DNA from: Vibrio maerlii
GTDB taxonomy: Bacteria > Pseudomonadota > Gammaproteobacteria > Enterobacterales > Vibrionaceae
NCBI RefSeq assembly: GCF_003415655.1
Contig: NZ_QRHC01000011.1
Span: forward strand, 1 to 64,000
DNA length: 64,000 nucleotides
Reading direction: 5' to 3'
The notes under the pieces were generated by a model. It was not told the DNA's origin, searched no databases, and saw only the letters and a program-made list of their open reading frames with translations. Shown piece by piece: positions 17,684 through 25,740 of the stretch. Every line of letters starts with the position of its first letter. Position 1 is the first letter of the stretch. The translations under genes were made by a program, and so were the position numbers.

Positions 17684-18172
17684 TTAAAGCAGCTTCTCAC
17701 CGAATACGCGAATCAAGACTACCTGCTCTTTGGAATCTTGCTCCAGTCTTCGGGCTTTGGCTCGAGCAAAGAAGAAACCACCTAACGAGAATAATACCGA
17801 GGTCAGTATTACCAAGCCTTCACCCAGATCTAATCCAGTCAATTGGTTCAGCCATGGAATTAGGGCAAGCTGGCCGATAGATGCACCGAGTATCAACATA
17901 AATAGAGGAACAAGGTAAACCAACGCAGCCGAGCTAAGGAGGCTCTTTTCCGGAAAGCCAATTTCGACTTGATCACCGGCTTTCACCGATTGAGCTGTCG
18001 TCAGGTGCCAGATCAATGACTTGTTGCCGACCGCTTTCGATACAATTCCCGTACCACAGCTTTTTTGAGAAGAGCAGCTTGAACAACTGGTCTCCTGCTG
18101 GCAACTCAGAGAGACCCTAAATTTCTTGCCAGCAGATTCAACAGCCGTCACCGTGGCCATTGCGGTCATCAT
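17684..18172 (-). CDS. rseC: SoxR-reducing system / sigma-E regulatory protein RseC
   Basis: Small inner-membrane protein of the RseC/MucC family, encoded in the rpoE operon and also implicated in keeping SoxR reduced. The 162 residues have a cytoplasmic N terminus with four clustered cysteines (C24, C30, C33, C39), which could bind a metal or Fe-S centre, and two adjacent membrane segments (about 83-103 and 112-135). The start overlaps the rseB stop by 4 bases (ATGA). Its exact role in sigma-E control is weakly established in the family. Confidence 0.93.
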   Translation of the reverse strand: MMTAMATVTAVESAGKKFRVSLSCQQETSCSSCSSQKSCGTGIVSKAVGNKSLIWHLTTAQSVKAGDQVEIGFPEKSLLSSAALVYLVPLFMLILGASIGQLALIPWLNQLTGLDLGEGLVILTSVLFSLGGFFFARAKARRLEQDSKEQVVLIRVFGEKLL

Positions 18173-19170
18173 GGTGTGGTTACCTTAGCCTCATTGTTAT
18201 TAGTTTGAGGTAATGAGAACTGAATAGATTGAGCAATGCGTTTGGCTGTTGCAGGTGGAATGTCACCGACAACTGAGATTTCTTTCTCACCCGAAACAAA
18301 GCTGTGCAGAGTGCGGCGACCTTGACGAACAAGCTGCCCTTTCAACGAATGGCTATCTTTATCAGAGATATACACCGAGAAATTGAACAAACCATCGTTA
18401 AACATTTGGGTTTCAACCATACGCTCGGTTGTGACCATGCGATAGCGATTTGGATCGCTGGCTTCAAAACCATCCGGTACCCAACTTACGCTCCAATCCA
18501 TCTCATTAGTCTCGTTCTTAGGCAAGCTAAGCACTTGAGGAAGTTGTACTTGGTTAAGACCCGCTAACGCATCTTTAATTTGATCATTCACCACGTAAGA
18601 TATGGTGCGATACTGCTCTAAAATTTCACCATCGCGATCAACCAGATCCGCACGCAATGGCAGATGGGTTTTCTCATCAACCCAAAGAACGTAGGAATAA
18701 CGCAAGCCATCTTTTGGTACGACGCGCACAACTTGAGTCGCAGCACCCGCTTCTCTTGCTCGACCTAAACGAACAAAGTCATAGTAAGGCACTAACTCCT
18801 CAATATCCGAATGTATCATTGGGATTAAAGGCGCAACCATATGTCCAGAGGCAATAGAGAAAGGTTCAACACCCGGTTCGATGTAGCTGATCTCGTCACC
18901 ACGACGAATCACCTCTCTTACAGGGCCACTAAGATAGACAAGCTGTGCTAGATGTTGTTGTTCATTACGAGCATGGCGATAAACAAGAGGCTCTATGCTA
19001 TTTTTCTTGATGAGAATATAAGAAAGCTCGTAATTAAGGTTTTGACTGGCTTCGTTCATTTGATGCAACAAAGCCTCGGCAGAACTCTCTTGAGTCGATA
19101 ATTCTTCTGCTGAGGCTTGAGCTGTCATCAAGCTGAACAGTGTCAGTGCACTGATCAGGATTTTCTTCAT
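18169..19170 (-). CDS. rseB: Sigma-E regulatory protein RseB
   Basis: Periplasmic protein that binds the periplasmic tail of RseA, protects it from DegS and senses mislocalised lipopolysaccharide and porins. A clear signal peptide (MKKILISALTLFSLMTAQASA) is followed by a MucB/RseB N-terminal lipoprotein-like domain and a C-terminal domain ending about residue 320. The 333 residues compare with 318 in E. coli. Its ATG overlaps the rseA stop by 4 bases and its stop overlaps rseC by 4. Confidence 0.96.
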   Translation of the reverse strand: MKKILISALTLFSLMTAQASAEELSTQESSAEALLHQMNEASQNLNYELSYILIKKNSIEPLVYRHARNEQQHLAQLVYLSGPVREVIRRGDEISYIEPGVEPFSIASGHMVAPLIPMIHSDIEELVPYYDFVRLGRAREAGAATQVVRVVPKDGLRYSYVLWVDEKTHLPLRADLVDRDGEILEQYRTISYVVNDQIKDALAGLNQVQLPQVLSLPKNETNEMDWSVSWVPDGFEASDPNRYRMVTTERMVETQMFNDGLFNFSVYISDKDSHSLKGQLVRQGRRTLHSFVSGEKEISVVGDIPPATAKRIAQSIQFSLPQTNNNEAKVTTP

Positions 19171-19784
19171 TCAATTTCCGACTTTACAACGTCTATATCG
19201 TTTACTTCTTCGTTAAGACGAAGTTGCAATTCATAGTCTTGCAGCATGGCGTTAATGCGACGACGTTGTTCTTGCAGGTTTGCTTCATTGTGCTGAGGTT
19301 GAGCTGGGTTTACTGACTCACGAGTCAAGCTTACAGGCTCAACGCTACCAGCAAATGGAACGGTTTGTAGTACTGGAATGTCGTTATTTGGTGATACAGA
19401 GTCTTCACCACCGTACTGCTGAACACCAATAATCACTGCCATTGATACACACGCAGCCATCGCCACTTGACCGAATTGAGTAAACCAAGCTGGTAAACCT
19501 TTCTTCGCTTCGTTTGGCGTTGGTTGAGCCTCAACCGCGGGAACAACCTCAGCCTGTTGAGTTGTCTCTGAGCCATAAGTTGGCTCTAGCTCAATTGCCG
19601 CGGCAACACTCTCAGCGATATTCCACTCTGGTTTTGCTGGCGCTTCACCGCGCATCACATCACCAATCAAGTGATAGTTCTTCCAGGTTTGTTGATCGTC
19701 TTGACTGTTTTCAAGTTCTGAAATCAGTGCCTTGTCGATCAGTTCTCCATCCATGAGTGCTGAAAGCTTTTCTTTGTCAGCCAT
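19167..19784 (-). CDS. rseA: Anti-sigma-E factor RseA
   Basis: Single-pass inner-membrane anti-sigma factor that holds RpoE until DegS and RseP cleave it. The chosen ATG, MADKEKLSALMDGE, gives 205 residues (216 in E. coli). The frame remains open upstream, but the alignment starts here. The cytoplasmic sigma-binding domain is about 1-65, the membrane segment about 105-122 (VAMAACVSMAVIIGV) and the remainder periplasmic. It lies between rpoE (128-base gap) and rseB (4-base overlap). Confidence 0.96.
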   Translation of the reverse strand: MADKEKLSALMDGELIDKALISELENSQDDQQTWKNYHLIGDVMRGEAPAKPEWNIAESVAAAIELEPTYGSETTQQAEVVPAVEAQPTPNEAKKGLPAWFTQFGQVAMAACVSMAVIIGVQQYGGEDSVSPNNDIPVLQTVPFAGSVEPVSLTRESVNPAQPQHNEANLQEQRRRINAMLQDYELQLRLNEEVNDIDVVKSEIE

Positions 19785-19912
19785 TATTTTCACCATATGT
19801 GAGGTCATTTCAGACCTGTTAATTGTGATTAACAGTGGGATTACCGCCACTGTCAAAAGCTAATCCATTTAAGTTACACACGTTTGGTAGTCAGCAGTTT
19901 ATCCAATACGAT

Positions 19913-20485
19913 TTATAGTAAGGGACGAATTTTCTTCTCTACCGCTTCACGCGCTCTAAATATACGTGAGCGAACCGTCCCGACAGGACATTCCATCACT
20001 TCAGCAATGTCTTCGTAACTCAAGCCTTCGAGTTCTCGCAAGGTCATTGCAGTTTTTAAATCTTCCGGAAGCGCATTAATCGCTTCGAACACAACGTGCT
20101 TCAATTCGTTGGACAACGTCAGGTTCTCAGGGTTCGATATTTCTTTTAACGCACTACTCGTTTCGTAAAATTCAGCTTCTTCAGCATCAACATCTGTTGC
20201 TGGTGGTCGACGACCTTGGGCAACAAGGTGATTTTTTGCAGTATTCACAGCAATCCGGTAAAGCCAGGTATAAAACGCACTCTCCCCTCTAAAGTTAGGT
20301 ATAGCGCGATAGGCCTTGATGAATGCCTCTTGGGCGACATCCGCCACATCTCCAGAATTACTCACATAGCGAGAAATAAGGTTGCAGACTTTATTTTGGT
20401 ATCTCAAAACCAACAAATTGAATGCTTGTTTATCTCCGCTCTGAACTCGCTCAATCAATACTTGATCGGTCAACTGCTCGTTCAT
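19913..20485 (-). CDS. rpoE: RNA polymerase sigma-E factor
   Basis: ECF sigma factor for envelope stress. The start MNEQLTDQVLIERVQSGD (190 residues) matches E. coli, although the frame stays open four codons upstream. Region 2 is seen in DVAQEAFIKAYRAIPNFRG with AFYTWLYRIAVNTAKNHL. The helix-turn-helix of region 4 is LSYEDIAEVMECPVGTVRSRIFRARE. It is first in rpoE-rseA-rseB-rseC. A plausible sigma-E-type promoter lies about 90 bases upstream, consistent with the autoregulation known for this operon. nadB is divergent. Confidence 0.98.
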   Translation of the reverse strand: MNEQLTDQVLIERVQSGDKQAFNLLVLRYQNKVCNLISRYVSNSGDVADVAQEAFIKAYRAIPNFRGESAFYTWLYRIAVNTAKNHLVAQGRRPPATDVDAEEAEFYETSSALKEISNPENLTLSNELKHVVFEAINALPEDLKTAMTLRELEGLSYEDIAEVMECPVGTVRSRIFRAREAVEKKIRPLL

Positions 20486-20584
20486 TCGAGCGTACACTCC
20501 TATTGTTATTTACTCGTACCTTTCAGATATGAGCACTAATTATGCAAATTGTAGTATTGACACCACTGTTTACTTGAGCACTAT

Positions 20585-20611
20585 TGTGACTAAACGAAAA
20601 TTAGAAAGTTC
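20585..20611 (-). promoter_or_regulatory. Candidate sigma-E promoter of rpoE
   Basis: On the minus strand, GAACTT (20606-20611) and GTCACA (20585-20590) are separated by 15 bases, close to the sigma-E consensus GGAACTT-N15/16-GTCTAA. The predicted start lies about 90 bases before the rpoE ATG. Autoregulation by sigma-E is well established in relatives. The site itself is inferred. Confidence 0.5.
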
Positions 20612-20746
20612 AAAAAGTTTCTAATTTTTTTATCAATCGTATTCTGTAATGTGATGTAATCTAAATATAAGAACTCTCAGAAGAATGAGGGTCACGCATC
20701 AGAATTGCAATAGCCAGACGTTTTTAATGCATAGAGAAGCGTCGAT

Positions 20747-20842
20747 ATGACGAAATCATGCGACTTTTCAGGACAATATCCAAAGTTCGCACGTCATAAA
20801 TGTGAGCACTTTCAACAACGCTCTCATATTAGTCAGGAATAG
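20747..20842 (+). CDS. Possible 31-residue leader ORF before nadB
   Basis: ATG at 20747 opens a 31-codon frame that ends 9 bases before the nadB ATG, with AGAGAAG 7 bases upstream as a possible ribosome binding site. The peptide (MTKSCDFSGQYPKFARHK, then CEHFQQRSHISQE) has two cysteines and is basic. I do not recognise it. It may be a chance ORF in the nadB leader or a translated upstream ORF. Confidence 0.2.
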   Translation: MTKSCDFSGQYPKFARHKCEHFQQRSHISQE

Positions 20843-20851
20843 AATAGTTTT

Positions 20852-22465
20852 ATGAATACAAACCAAGAACACCAATGTGATGTATTGGTGGTAGGTAGTG
20901 GCGCTGCAGGTTTATCGTTGGCACTTCGCGTGGCGGAGTACGGTAAGGTTATCGTTTTAAGTAAAGGGCCTCGCAGTGAAGGGGCAACCTTCTACGCCCA
21001 AGGCGGAATCGCAGCGGTGTTTGATGAGTCTGACAGCATTGAGTCTCACGTCGATGACACTCTGATTGCCGGCGCAGGTTTGTGTGAAAAAGACACCGTT
21101 CAATTCATTGCAGAAAACAGTAAAGAGTGTGTTCAGTGGCTAATCGACGGCGGTGTGCCGTTTGATCGCATGGATAATGACAGCGACGAAGAGCCAAAAT
21201 ACCACCTTACTCGCGAAGGTGGCCATAGCCATCGTCGTATCTTGCACGCGGCTGACGCTACAGGCATGGCGATGCAAACGTCTCTGCAAGACAACGTGAA
21301 TGCTCACCCAAATATTGAAATCTTTGAGCGTCACAACGCGTTAGACTTGATCACTGAAGACAAAATTGGCGGCAAGAAAGATAAAATCATTGGCGCTTAC
21401 ATTTGGGATCGAAATGAAGAACGCGTCGAGACCGTACGCGCCAAATACGTGGTCCTAGCAACGGGTGGCGCTTCAAAAGTCTACCAATATACCTCTAACC
21501 CGGATGTCTCTTCTGGTGATGGTATAGCTATGGCTTGGCGTGCAGGTTGCCGTGTCGCAAACCTAGAATTCAACCAATTCCACCCAACTTGTTTGTTCCA
21601 CCCTGATGCTCGTAACTTCCTACTCACAGAAGCACTCCGTGGTGAGGGGGCATACCTGCGTCGACCAGATGGCTCACGCTTTATGCCCGACTTTGACAAG
21701 CGTGAAGAGCTTGCTCCTCGTGATATCGTCGCTCGTGCTATCGACTTTGAGATGAAGCGTCTTGGTGCAGATTGCATGTACCTTGATATCAGCCATAAGC
21801 CAGCTGAGTTTATTGAAAAGCACTTCCCGACGATCAATATGCGATTGCAAGATCTTGGCATTGATATGACTAAGGAACCGATTCCTATCGTCCCAGCAGC
21901 ACACTACACTTGTGGTGGTGTCATGGTTGATCAGAGTGGTCGTACGGACCTTGAAAACCTTTATGCGGTTGGTGAAGTCAGCTACACAGGCCTCCATGGT
22001 GCCAACCGTATGGCATCGAACTCATTACTGGAGTGTGTCGTCTATGCTTGGTCTGCTGCGAAGGACATCGTAACTCATATTGATAGCGTTGAGATGCCAA
22101 CATCTCTGCCTGCATGGGATGAGAGCCAAGTTTCTAACTCTGATGAAGAAGTTGTCATTCAACACAACTGGCACGAGCTGCGCCTATTTATGTGGGATTA
22201 CGTCGGTATTGTACGTACCACTAAGCGTTTAGAGCGCGCCCTGCGCCGTATTCAGCTTCTACAGCAAGAAACGCACGATTATTACAGCAACTTTAAGGTA
22301 TCTAACAACCTGCTTGAACTGCGTAACCTACTACAAGTCGCTGAGCTGATGGTTCGCTGTGCGATGCAGCGTAGGGAGAGCCGAGGTCTGCACTACACAC
22401 TAGATTACCCTGATATGCAGGAAAACAGTGGACCAACCATCCTAGATCCGAATAAAAAGGACTAG
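20852..22465 (+). CDS. nadB: L-aspartate oxidase
   Basis: FAD enzyme that oxidises L-aspartate to iminoaspartate, the first step of de novo NAD synthesis. The 537 residues start with the FAD-binding VLVVGSGAAGLSLAL. The succinate-dehydrogenase-like catalytic elements are present: TREGGHSHRRILHA, FHPT, LRGEGAYLRRPDG, and AHYTCGGVMVD with the second flavin motif NRMASNSLLECVVY. The ATG follows AGGAATAG. It is divergent from rpoE, as in E. coli, and converges on ygfX across a terminator. Confidence 0.98.
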   Translation: MNTNQEHQCDVLVVGSGAAGLSLALRVAEYGKVIVLSKGPRSEGATFYAQGGIAAVFDESDSIESHVDDTLIAGAGLCEKDTVQFIAENSKECVQWLIDGGVPFDRMDNDSDEEPKYHLTREGGHSHRRILHAADATGMAMQTSLQDNVNAHPNIEIFERHNALDLITEDKIGGKKDKIIGAYIWDRNEERVETVRAKYVVLATGGASKVYQYTSNPDVSSGDGIAMAWRAGCRVANLEFNQFHPTCLFHPDARNFLLTEALRGEGAYLRRPDGSRFMPDFDKREELAPRDIVARAIDFEMKRLGADCMYLDISHKPAEFIEKHFPTINMRLQDLGIDMTKEPIPIVPAAHYTCGGVMVDQSGRTDLENLYAVGEVSYTGLHGANRMASNSLLECVVYAWSAAKDIVTHIDSVEMPTSLPAWDESQVSNSDEEVVIQHNWHELRLFMWDYVGIVRTTKRLERALRRIQLLQQETHDYYSNFKVSNNLLELRNLLQVAELMVRCAMQRRESRGLHYTLDYPDMQENSGPTILDPNKKD

Positions 22466-22481
22466 GAACTCAACCCGAACG

Positions 22482-22509
22482 AAAAATAGGAGCTACGGCT
22501 CCTATTTTT
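22482..22509. terminator. Bidirectional terminator between nadB and ygfX
   Basis: AAAAATAGGAGC and GCTCCTATTTTT form a perfect 12-bp stem around TACG, with the A/T ends serving as T-tracts in both directions. The stem contains the ygfX stop codon, so translation to the end of ygfX would run into the hairpin. Confidence 0.88.
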
Positions 22510-22915
22510 GATCAAGCCAGTCATTTGGGTTGTGATTATCCAGCCTAGCCAAAAGTAGCAACTTCTTATACTGCGCCTGTTCCACAGAGTCTCGCCAAAC
22601 CCGTACTGACGATTTATCGTTGAACACTAAAGTTAAATAGAGAAATGAGAACAATGTATCGACGCCGACAAGAAAACACTGACGTTCATCGATGGTGGCT
22701 CTGTTTCCTTCATAAATCGAGATCGAATGAGTAGCATGTTGTGCAATCGCTACGCCAGATCGTTGATAGTTAACAAATAAAGCGATTAAGAAAAGAGAGA
22801 TCGGCAGTGGCGCGGGAGAAAATGTAGCTACCCATATTAGCGCGCACCAGAGGCAACAAGAAATAATATGGGTAACTCGACTTGGGGAAAGACTTAAGTG
22901 TATGGGTGCGATCAA
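22502..22915 (-). CDS. ygfX: YgfX family membrane protein
   Basis: Small membrane protein of the YgfX (CptA) family, encoded with sdhE. E. coli YgfX was reported as a toxin acting on MreB/FtsZ, and in Serratia it was linked to sdhE-dependent pigment production. The 137 residues show two adjacent hydrophobic helices (about 16-33 and 35-52) and a soluble C terminus including a conserved-type VRVWRDSV segment. The start is TTG, overlapping the sdhE stop by 4 bases (TTGA), so it is translationally coupled. The stop lies within the terminator stem. Confidence 0.85.
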   Translation of the reverse strand: MIAPIHLSLSPSRVTHIISCCLWCALIWVATFSPAPLPISLFLIALFVNYQRSGVAIAQHATHSISIYEGNRATIDERQCFLVGVDTLFSFLYLTLVFNDKSSVRVWRDSVEQAQYKKLLLLARLDNHNPNDWLDQK

Positions 22916-23172
22916 CGCACTTTACTTAGGTTGTGAGCCACAATCTTATCAACCATGCTTGCATGACCAAGGTTTTCACTGCGGCCATGTCCCATTACCC
23001 AGGTGAACAGATCTGGATCATCACACTCGAGTAATGAAACAAACTCTGTTTGCTCTTGTTCGTTAAGCCCTTCAAAGCACTCTTCAAAGAACGGCATAAT
23101 GACAACATCAAGCTCTAACATCCCTCTACGACATGCCCATTTAATGCGCGCTTTTTCTTCAGCACTGTACAT
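22912..23172 (-). CDS. sdhE: FAD assembly factor SdhE
   Basis: Small protein needed for covalent FAD attachment to succinate dehydrogenase and fumarate reductase flavoproteins. The 86 residues carry the family motif in KWACRRGMLELDVVIMPFF (RGxxE near residues 15-19), known to contact the flavoprotein. It forms a two-gene unit with ygfX and is divergent from ygfZ, the arrangement in E. coli. Confidence 0.95.
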   Translation of the reverse strand: MYSAEEKARIKWACRRGMLELDVVIMPFFEECFEGLNEQEQTEFVSLLECDDPDLFTWVMGHGRSENLGHASMVDKIVAHNLSKVR

Positions 23173-23421
23173 TGGTATTCCTCACCGATAACTTCTGTTT
23201 AACTTCGAGTGTACCAAGCAACAACCTTGTCATCTAGCACCTAAATCACGTTATGTATTTACCTCTGTCACAAATTAACGCCAAGCATTGGAAACGGGCT
23301 CTTGTAATCAGGACTACTGTAAACAAACCATCAACGAACAGATGGAACATCTAATGCTGCCAACCGATTTTCTTTGAGCTATGATACAACTCAATTAAGA
23401 ACAACACATTAGGTCGCAACT
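23173..23421. promoter_or_regulatory. Divergent sdhE/ygfZ intergenic region
   Basis: This 249-base gap separates divergent sdhE and ygfZ and should contain both promoters. I see no convincing hairpin, ORF or operator. ygfZ has AGGTCG before its ATG. Confidence 0.3.
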
Positions 23422-24399
23422 ATGGACTGGCAAAACACGTTTAATTCTACCGCTCACGCTGGACAGGAATCACTACCCGCTTTGATGCTTACCCACCTTG
23501 CATCTTGGGGCGCAATTACTCTGGTTGGCGATGACAAGAAAAGCTATCTACACGGACAAGTGACTTGTAATGTGGTGTCTCTTGGACAAAATGAAGCGAC
23601 TCTGGGCGCACACTGTGATGCAAAGGGTAAGGTATGGAGTATCTTCCGCCTATTTCATCATGCAGAAGGCTATGCACTTTTCCAACCTCTTTCAGCCATT
23701 GATACCGCGCTGACAGAGCTTAAAAAATATGCTGTGTTCTCTAAAGTTAATATTGAACTTAGCCAAGATATCGCCTTTGGTATACTAGGCCATGAGGCGG
23801 AAGCTTGGATAAACCAACATTTTGCTGGTGAAGGTAGTGTACGACACAATGACCTAGGTAGCGCTGTTGAACTCGAAGCACAGCGCTGGTTGCTGTTAGT
23901 GAAAGCAGACAAAGTCGATGAGCTACTTGTTAGCCTAGATGGCGCTGTGCGGGTCAAAGAGTCCATTTGGCAGCGATTTGATATAGAAGCTGCACTACCT
24001 GCAATCACCACTGAAAACCAAGCTGAGCAAATCCCTCAGGCATTCAACCTACAAGCACTGGATGCGATTAGCTTCAACAAAGGGTGTTACACAGGTCAGG
24101 AGACGGTCGCTCGAGCTAAGTACCGAGGCATGAATAAGCGCGCAACTTATCGTATCCGTTCCTGTGCTGGGATCGAGACTCAAGCTGAAGCTGCAACATT
24201 CGACTTGGAGCGCAGTGTCGGTGAAAACTGGCGCAACGTGGGCTCATTGATGAATCACTTCCAGTTTGATGATGGAACAGTGATCGGCCTAATTGTTCTT
24301 CCAAACAATCTAGATGCCGACACTCAGTTCCGTACAGCGGGTGACTCAGAGCAACTTTGGACGATAGAGGCTCTGCCTTACTCTTTAGAAGAAGAGTAA
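23422..24399 (+). CDS. ygfZ: tRNA-modifying / iron-sulfur folate-dependent protein YgfZ
   Basis: Folate-binding protein of the GcvT-like family. In E. coli it supports the activity of some Fe-S enzymes, including the tRNA thiomethylase MiaB. The 325 residues contain the diagnostic motif KGCYTGQE, with its essential cysteine, near residues 217-224, and an N-terminal tetrahydrofolate-binding fold beginning LASWGAITLVGDDKKSYLHGQ. It is divergent from sdhE-ygfX and is followed 11 bases later by a YbaK-family gene on the same strand, probably one operon. Confidence 0.95.
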   Translation: MDWQNTFNSTAHAGQESLPALMLTHLASWGAITLVGDDKKSYLHGQVTCNVVSLGQNEATLGAHCDAKGKVWSIFRLFHHAEGYALFQPLSAIDTALTELKKYAVFSKVNIELSQDIAFGILGHEAEAWINQHFAGEGSVRHNDLGSAVELEAQRWLLLVKADKVDELLVSLDGAVRVKESIWQRFDIEAALPAITTENQAEQIPQAFNLQALDAISFNKGCYTGQETVARAKYRGMNKRATYRIRSCAGIETQAEAATFDLERSVGENWRNVGSLMNHFQFDDGTVIGLIVLPNNLDADTQFRTAGDSEQLWTIEALPYSLEEE

Positions 24400-24410
24400 C
24401 CGGTTGAGCA

Positions 24411-24884
24411 ATGGAACCTTTCTCTACACCTATAACTCAACACCTCGATAAGCGAGGCGTTGCTTATCGAGTGCTTCACCACGATACCCCAGCAACCACT
24501 GTCGAAGATGCGGCAAAGCAGCGTGGGATTCAGTCCTCTCAAATGGTGAAATGTATCGCTTTTAAAGATATGGGGGGACTGTTAGCGCTGGCTTGTGTGC
24601 CAGGGGATAGAAGTGCCGACCCAAAGAAAGTAAGAGCCATTCTTAGCTGCCGACGTATGACCTGCCTCTCAAAGGAAGAGGTTGAACAAGTTACTGGTTA
24701 CTCCATTGGTACCGTTACACCATTGTTACTCGGTTCAACCATGGAGATCTTTATCGACCCTGTCCTCAAAACGGCTCCGTTTGTCACCATCAGCAGTGGT
24801 AACAATATGGCAGGGGTAGCACTTGATCTTCAAGATCTTGTCGAACTATGCAACGCGCGTTGGGCATCAATTTGCCGAGACTAG
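24411..24884 (+). CDS. YbaK/ProX-family aminoacyl-tRNA deacylase
   Basis: Member of the YbaK/EbsC/ProRS-INS editing superfamily, which hydrolyses mischarged aminoacyl-tRNAs in trans. The 157 residues show the family core: HDTPATTVEDAAKQRGI, the catalytic-lysine region MVKCIAFKDMGG, the central LSKEEVEQVTGYSIGTVTPL and the C-terminal FVTISSGNN. Which mischarged tRNA it edits cannot be told from sequence. It follows ygfZ by 11 bases. No terminator lies directly after it; the first strong one is 275 bases downstream (25159-25186). Confidence 0.85.
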   Translation: MEPFSTPITQHLDKRGVAYRVLHHDTPATTVEDAAKQRGIQSSQMVKCIAFKDMGGLLALACVPGDRSADPKKVRAILSCRRMTCLSKEEVEQVTGYSIGTVTPLLLGSTMEIFIDPVLKTAPFVTISSGNNMAGVALDLQDLVELCNARWASICRD

Positions 24885-25158
24885 ACGTGGCAGACTACAA
24901 CACCCCATTTAGCTACAACACATTACATAGTTATACATTTTTCTTCGATCGGGCACTCAGTATTTCAATAAAAGATAACATATAACTATTCATCTTATCT
25001 AAATACATAGTCACCAACGTGCAATTCAGATAGGCTAAATCTGTCAGCCCAATATGGCTTTTCATTCCATCTCCCTGGGTTGAGAAAGTGAGTCCACTGG
25101 CTTCGTTACTCCAAGAACAAGCCAATCCACTTTTGTGTTATGCATCTGTGACAAATTC
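24885..25158 (+). ncRNA. Possible small RNA or long 3' UTR ending at a strong terminator
   Basis: About 275 bases with no credible ORF separate the deacylase gene from a strong plus-strand terminator. The 3' part (about 25050-25158) could be an independent or processed small RNA using that terminator. Elements able to pair include GGCTT (25098-25102) with AAGCC (25118-25122). No convincing promoter was found inside the segment. The family is not recognised, and the boundaries are guesses. Confidence 0.25.
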
Positions 25159-25186
25159 GCCCGCCGTTGATGCGGGCTTTTTTTTT
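25159..25186 (+). terminator. Strong orphan Rho-independent terminator
   Basis: GCCCGC (25159-25164) and GCGGGC (25172-25177) form a GC-only 6-bp stem around 7 bases, followed by nine T. The nearest upstream plus-strand gene ends 275 bases before it, which implies a long 3' UTR or a separate transcript. Confidence 0.85.
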
Positions 25187-25466
25187 ACAATTTTATTACC
25201 TTGTAGTGATCCTTTCATTTCATTTTCCACTATCCTTATTTATGTCATAAAGCTTTGCCATCTTATCGGCATCTTTGGTGATATTAGGTTCAAAACGGAT
25301 TTGAGCACTAAATCACAACAAAGTTTATATATCTGATGAATTCTGTCTATCGCAGCACAAATATCTAAACTGACAACATAAAAACGACAATACATTCGAA
25401 CTATCACATTTTTACGAGGTCATATTTCGTAGAATATGGGTCGAAAAGAAGTATTAAGGACTAGGT
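25187..25466. other. AT-rich region upstream of ytfK
   Basis: About 280 bases without a supported gene. It must contain the ytfK promoter. TAGAAT at about 25431 is a possible -10, but no good -35 accompanies it. I see no clear PhoB or CRP box. Confidence 0.3.
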
Positions 25467-25673
25467 ATGAGATTGTTCAAGCGCTATACACCAGGAATGA
25501 TTGCTAAACATATAAGCCGACTTTTTAAGGGAAGAATTTACATCTACGGCATCGGCAAATTTGAGTTTGACAATGGGAAGCTGATTCTCCCAGAGCGAGC
25601 TGAAAAACGTCATTTCGATACAGTCAAAGAGATTAACCAAGAAGTCATGAAGCTACGCTGCGCTTACGCTTAG
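25467..25673 (+). CDS. ytfK: YtfK family protein (DUF1107), SpoT activator
   Basis: Exactly 68 residues, the length of E. coli YtfK, and the same pattern throughout: FKRYTPGMIAKHISRLFKGR, then IYIYGIGKFEFDNGKLILP and a C-terminal EINQEVMKLR. In E. coli YtfK binds SpoT and shifts it toward (p)ppGpp synthesis during phosphate and fatty acid starvation; the Vibrio role is inferred. AAGGACTAGGT precedes the ATG. It is a lone gene between the orphan terminator and a terminator shared with ubiI, unlike its E. coli context. Confidence 0.85.
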   Translation: MRLFKRYTPGMIAKHISRLFKGRIYIYGIGKFEFDNGKLILPERAEKRHFDTVKEINQEVMKLRCAYA

Positions 25674-25693
25674 ACGGGCCACGAATTACAAAT

Positions 25694-25724
25694 AAAAAAG
25701 GGTTGCGCATCGCAACCCTTTTTT
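25694..25724. terminator. Bidirectional terminator between ytfK and ubiI
   Basis: AAAAAAGGGTTGCG and CGCAACCCTTTTTT pair around a 3-5 base loop, giving T-tracts on both strands. It serves ytfK (plus) and ubiI (minus). Confidence 0.9.
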
Positions 25725-25740
25725 ATATTTGAGTATTTAC

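Larger units (their letters stand above)
20486..20851. promoter_or_regulatory. Divergent rpoE/nadB intergenic region
   Basis: The 366-base gap holds the candidate sigma-E promoter for rpoE (own entry) and, on the plus strand, a possible 31-codon ORF ahead of nadB (own entry). I could not assign a confident nadB promoter or NadR-type operator. The central part (about 20520-20680) is AT-rich. Confidence 0.5.

Noticed and set aside
20486..20700. An rseD-like leader peptide upstream of rpoE
   Set aside because: I looked for a conserved short ORF on the rpoE strand and found none with a ribosome binding site.
24931..25336. Small ORFs (64 residues minus, 82 residues plus) in the gap before ytfK
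   Set aside because: Atypical composition, no similarity I can recognise, and the plus-strand ORF runs through the strong terminator at 25159-25186.
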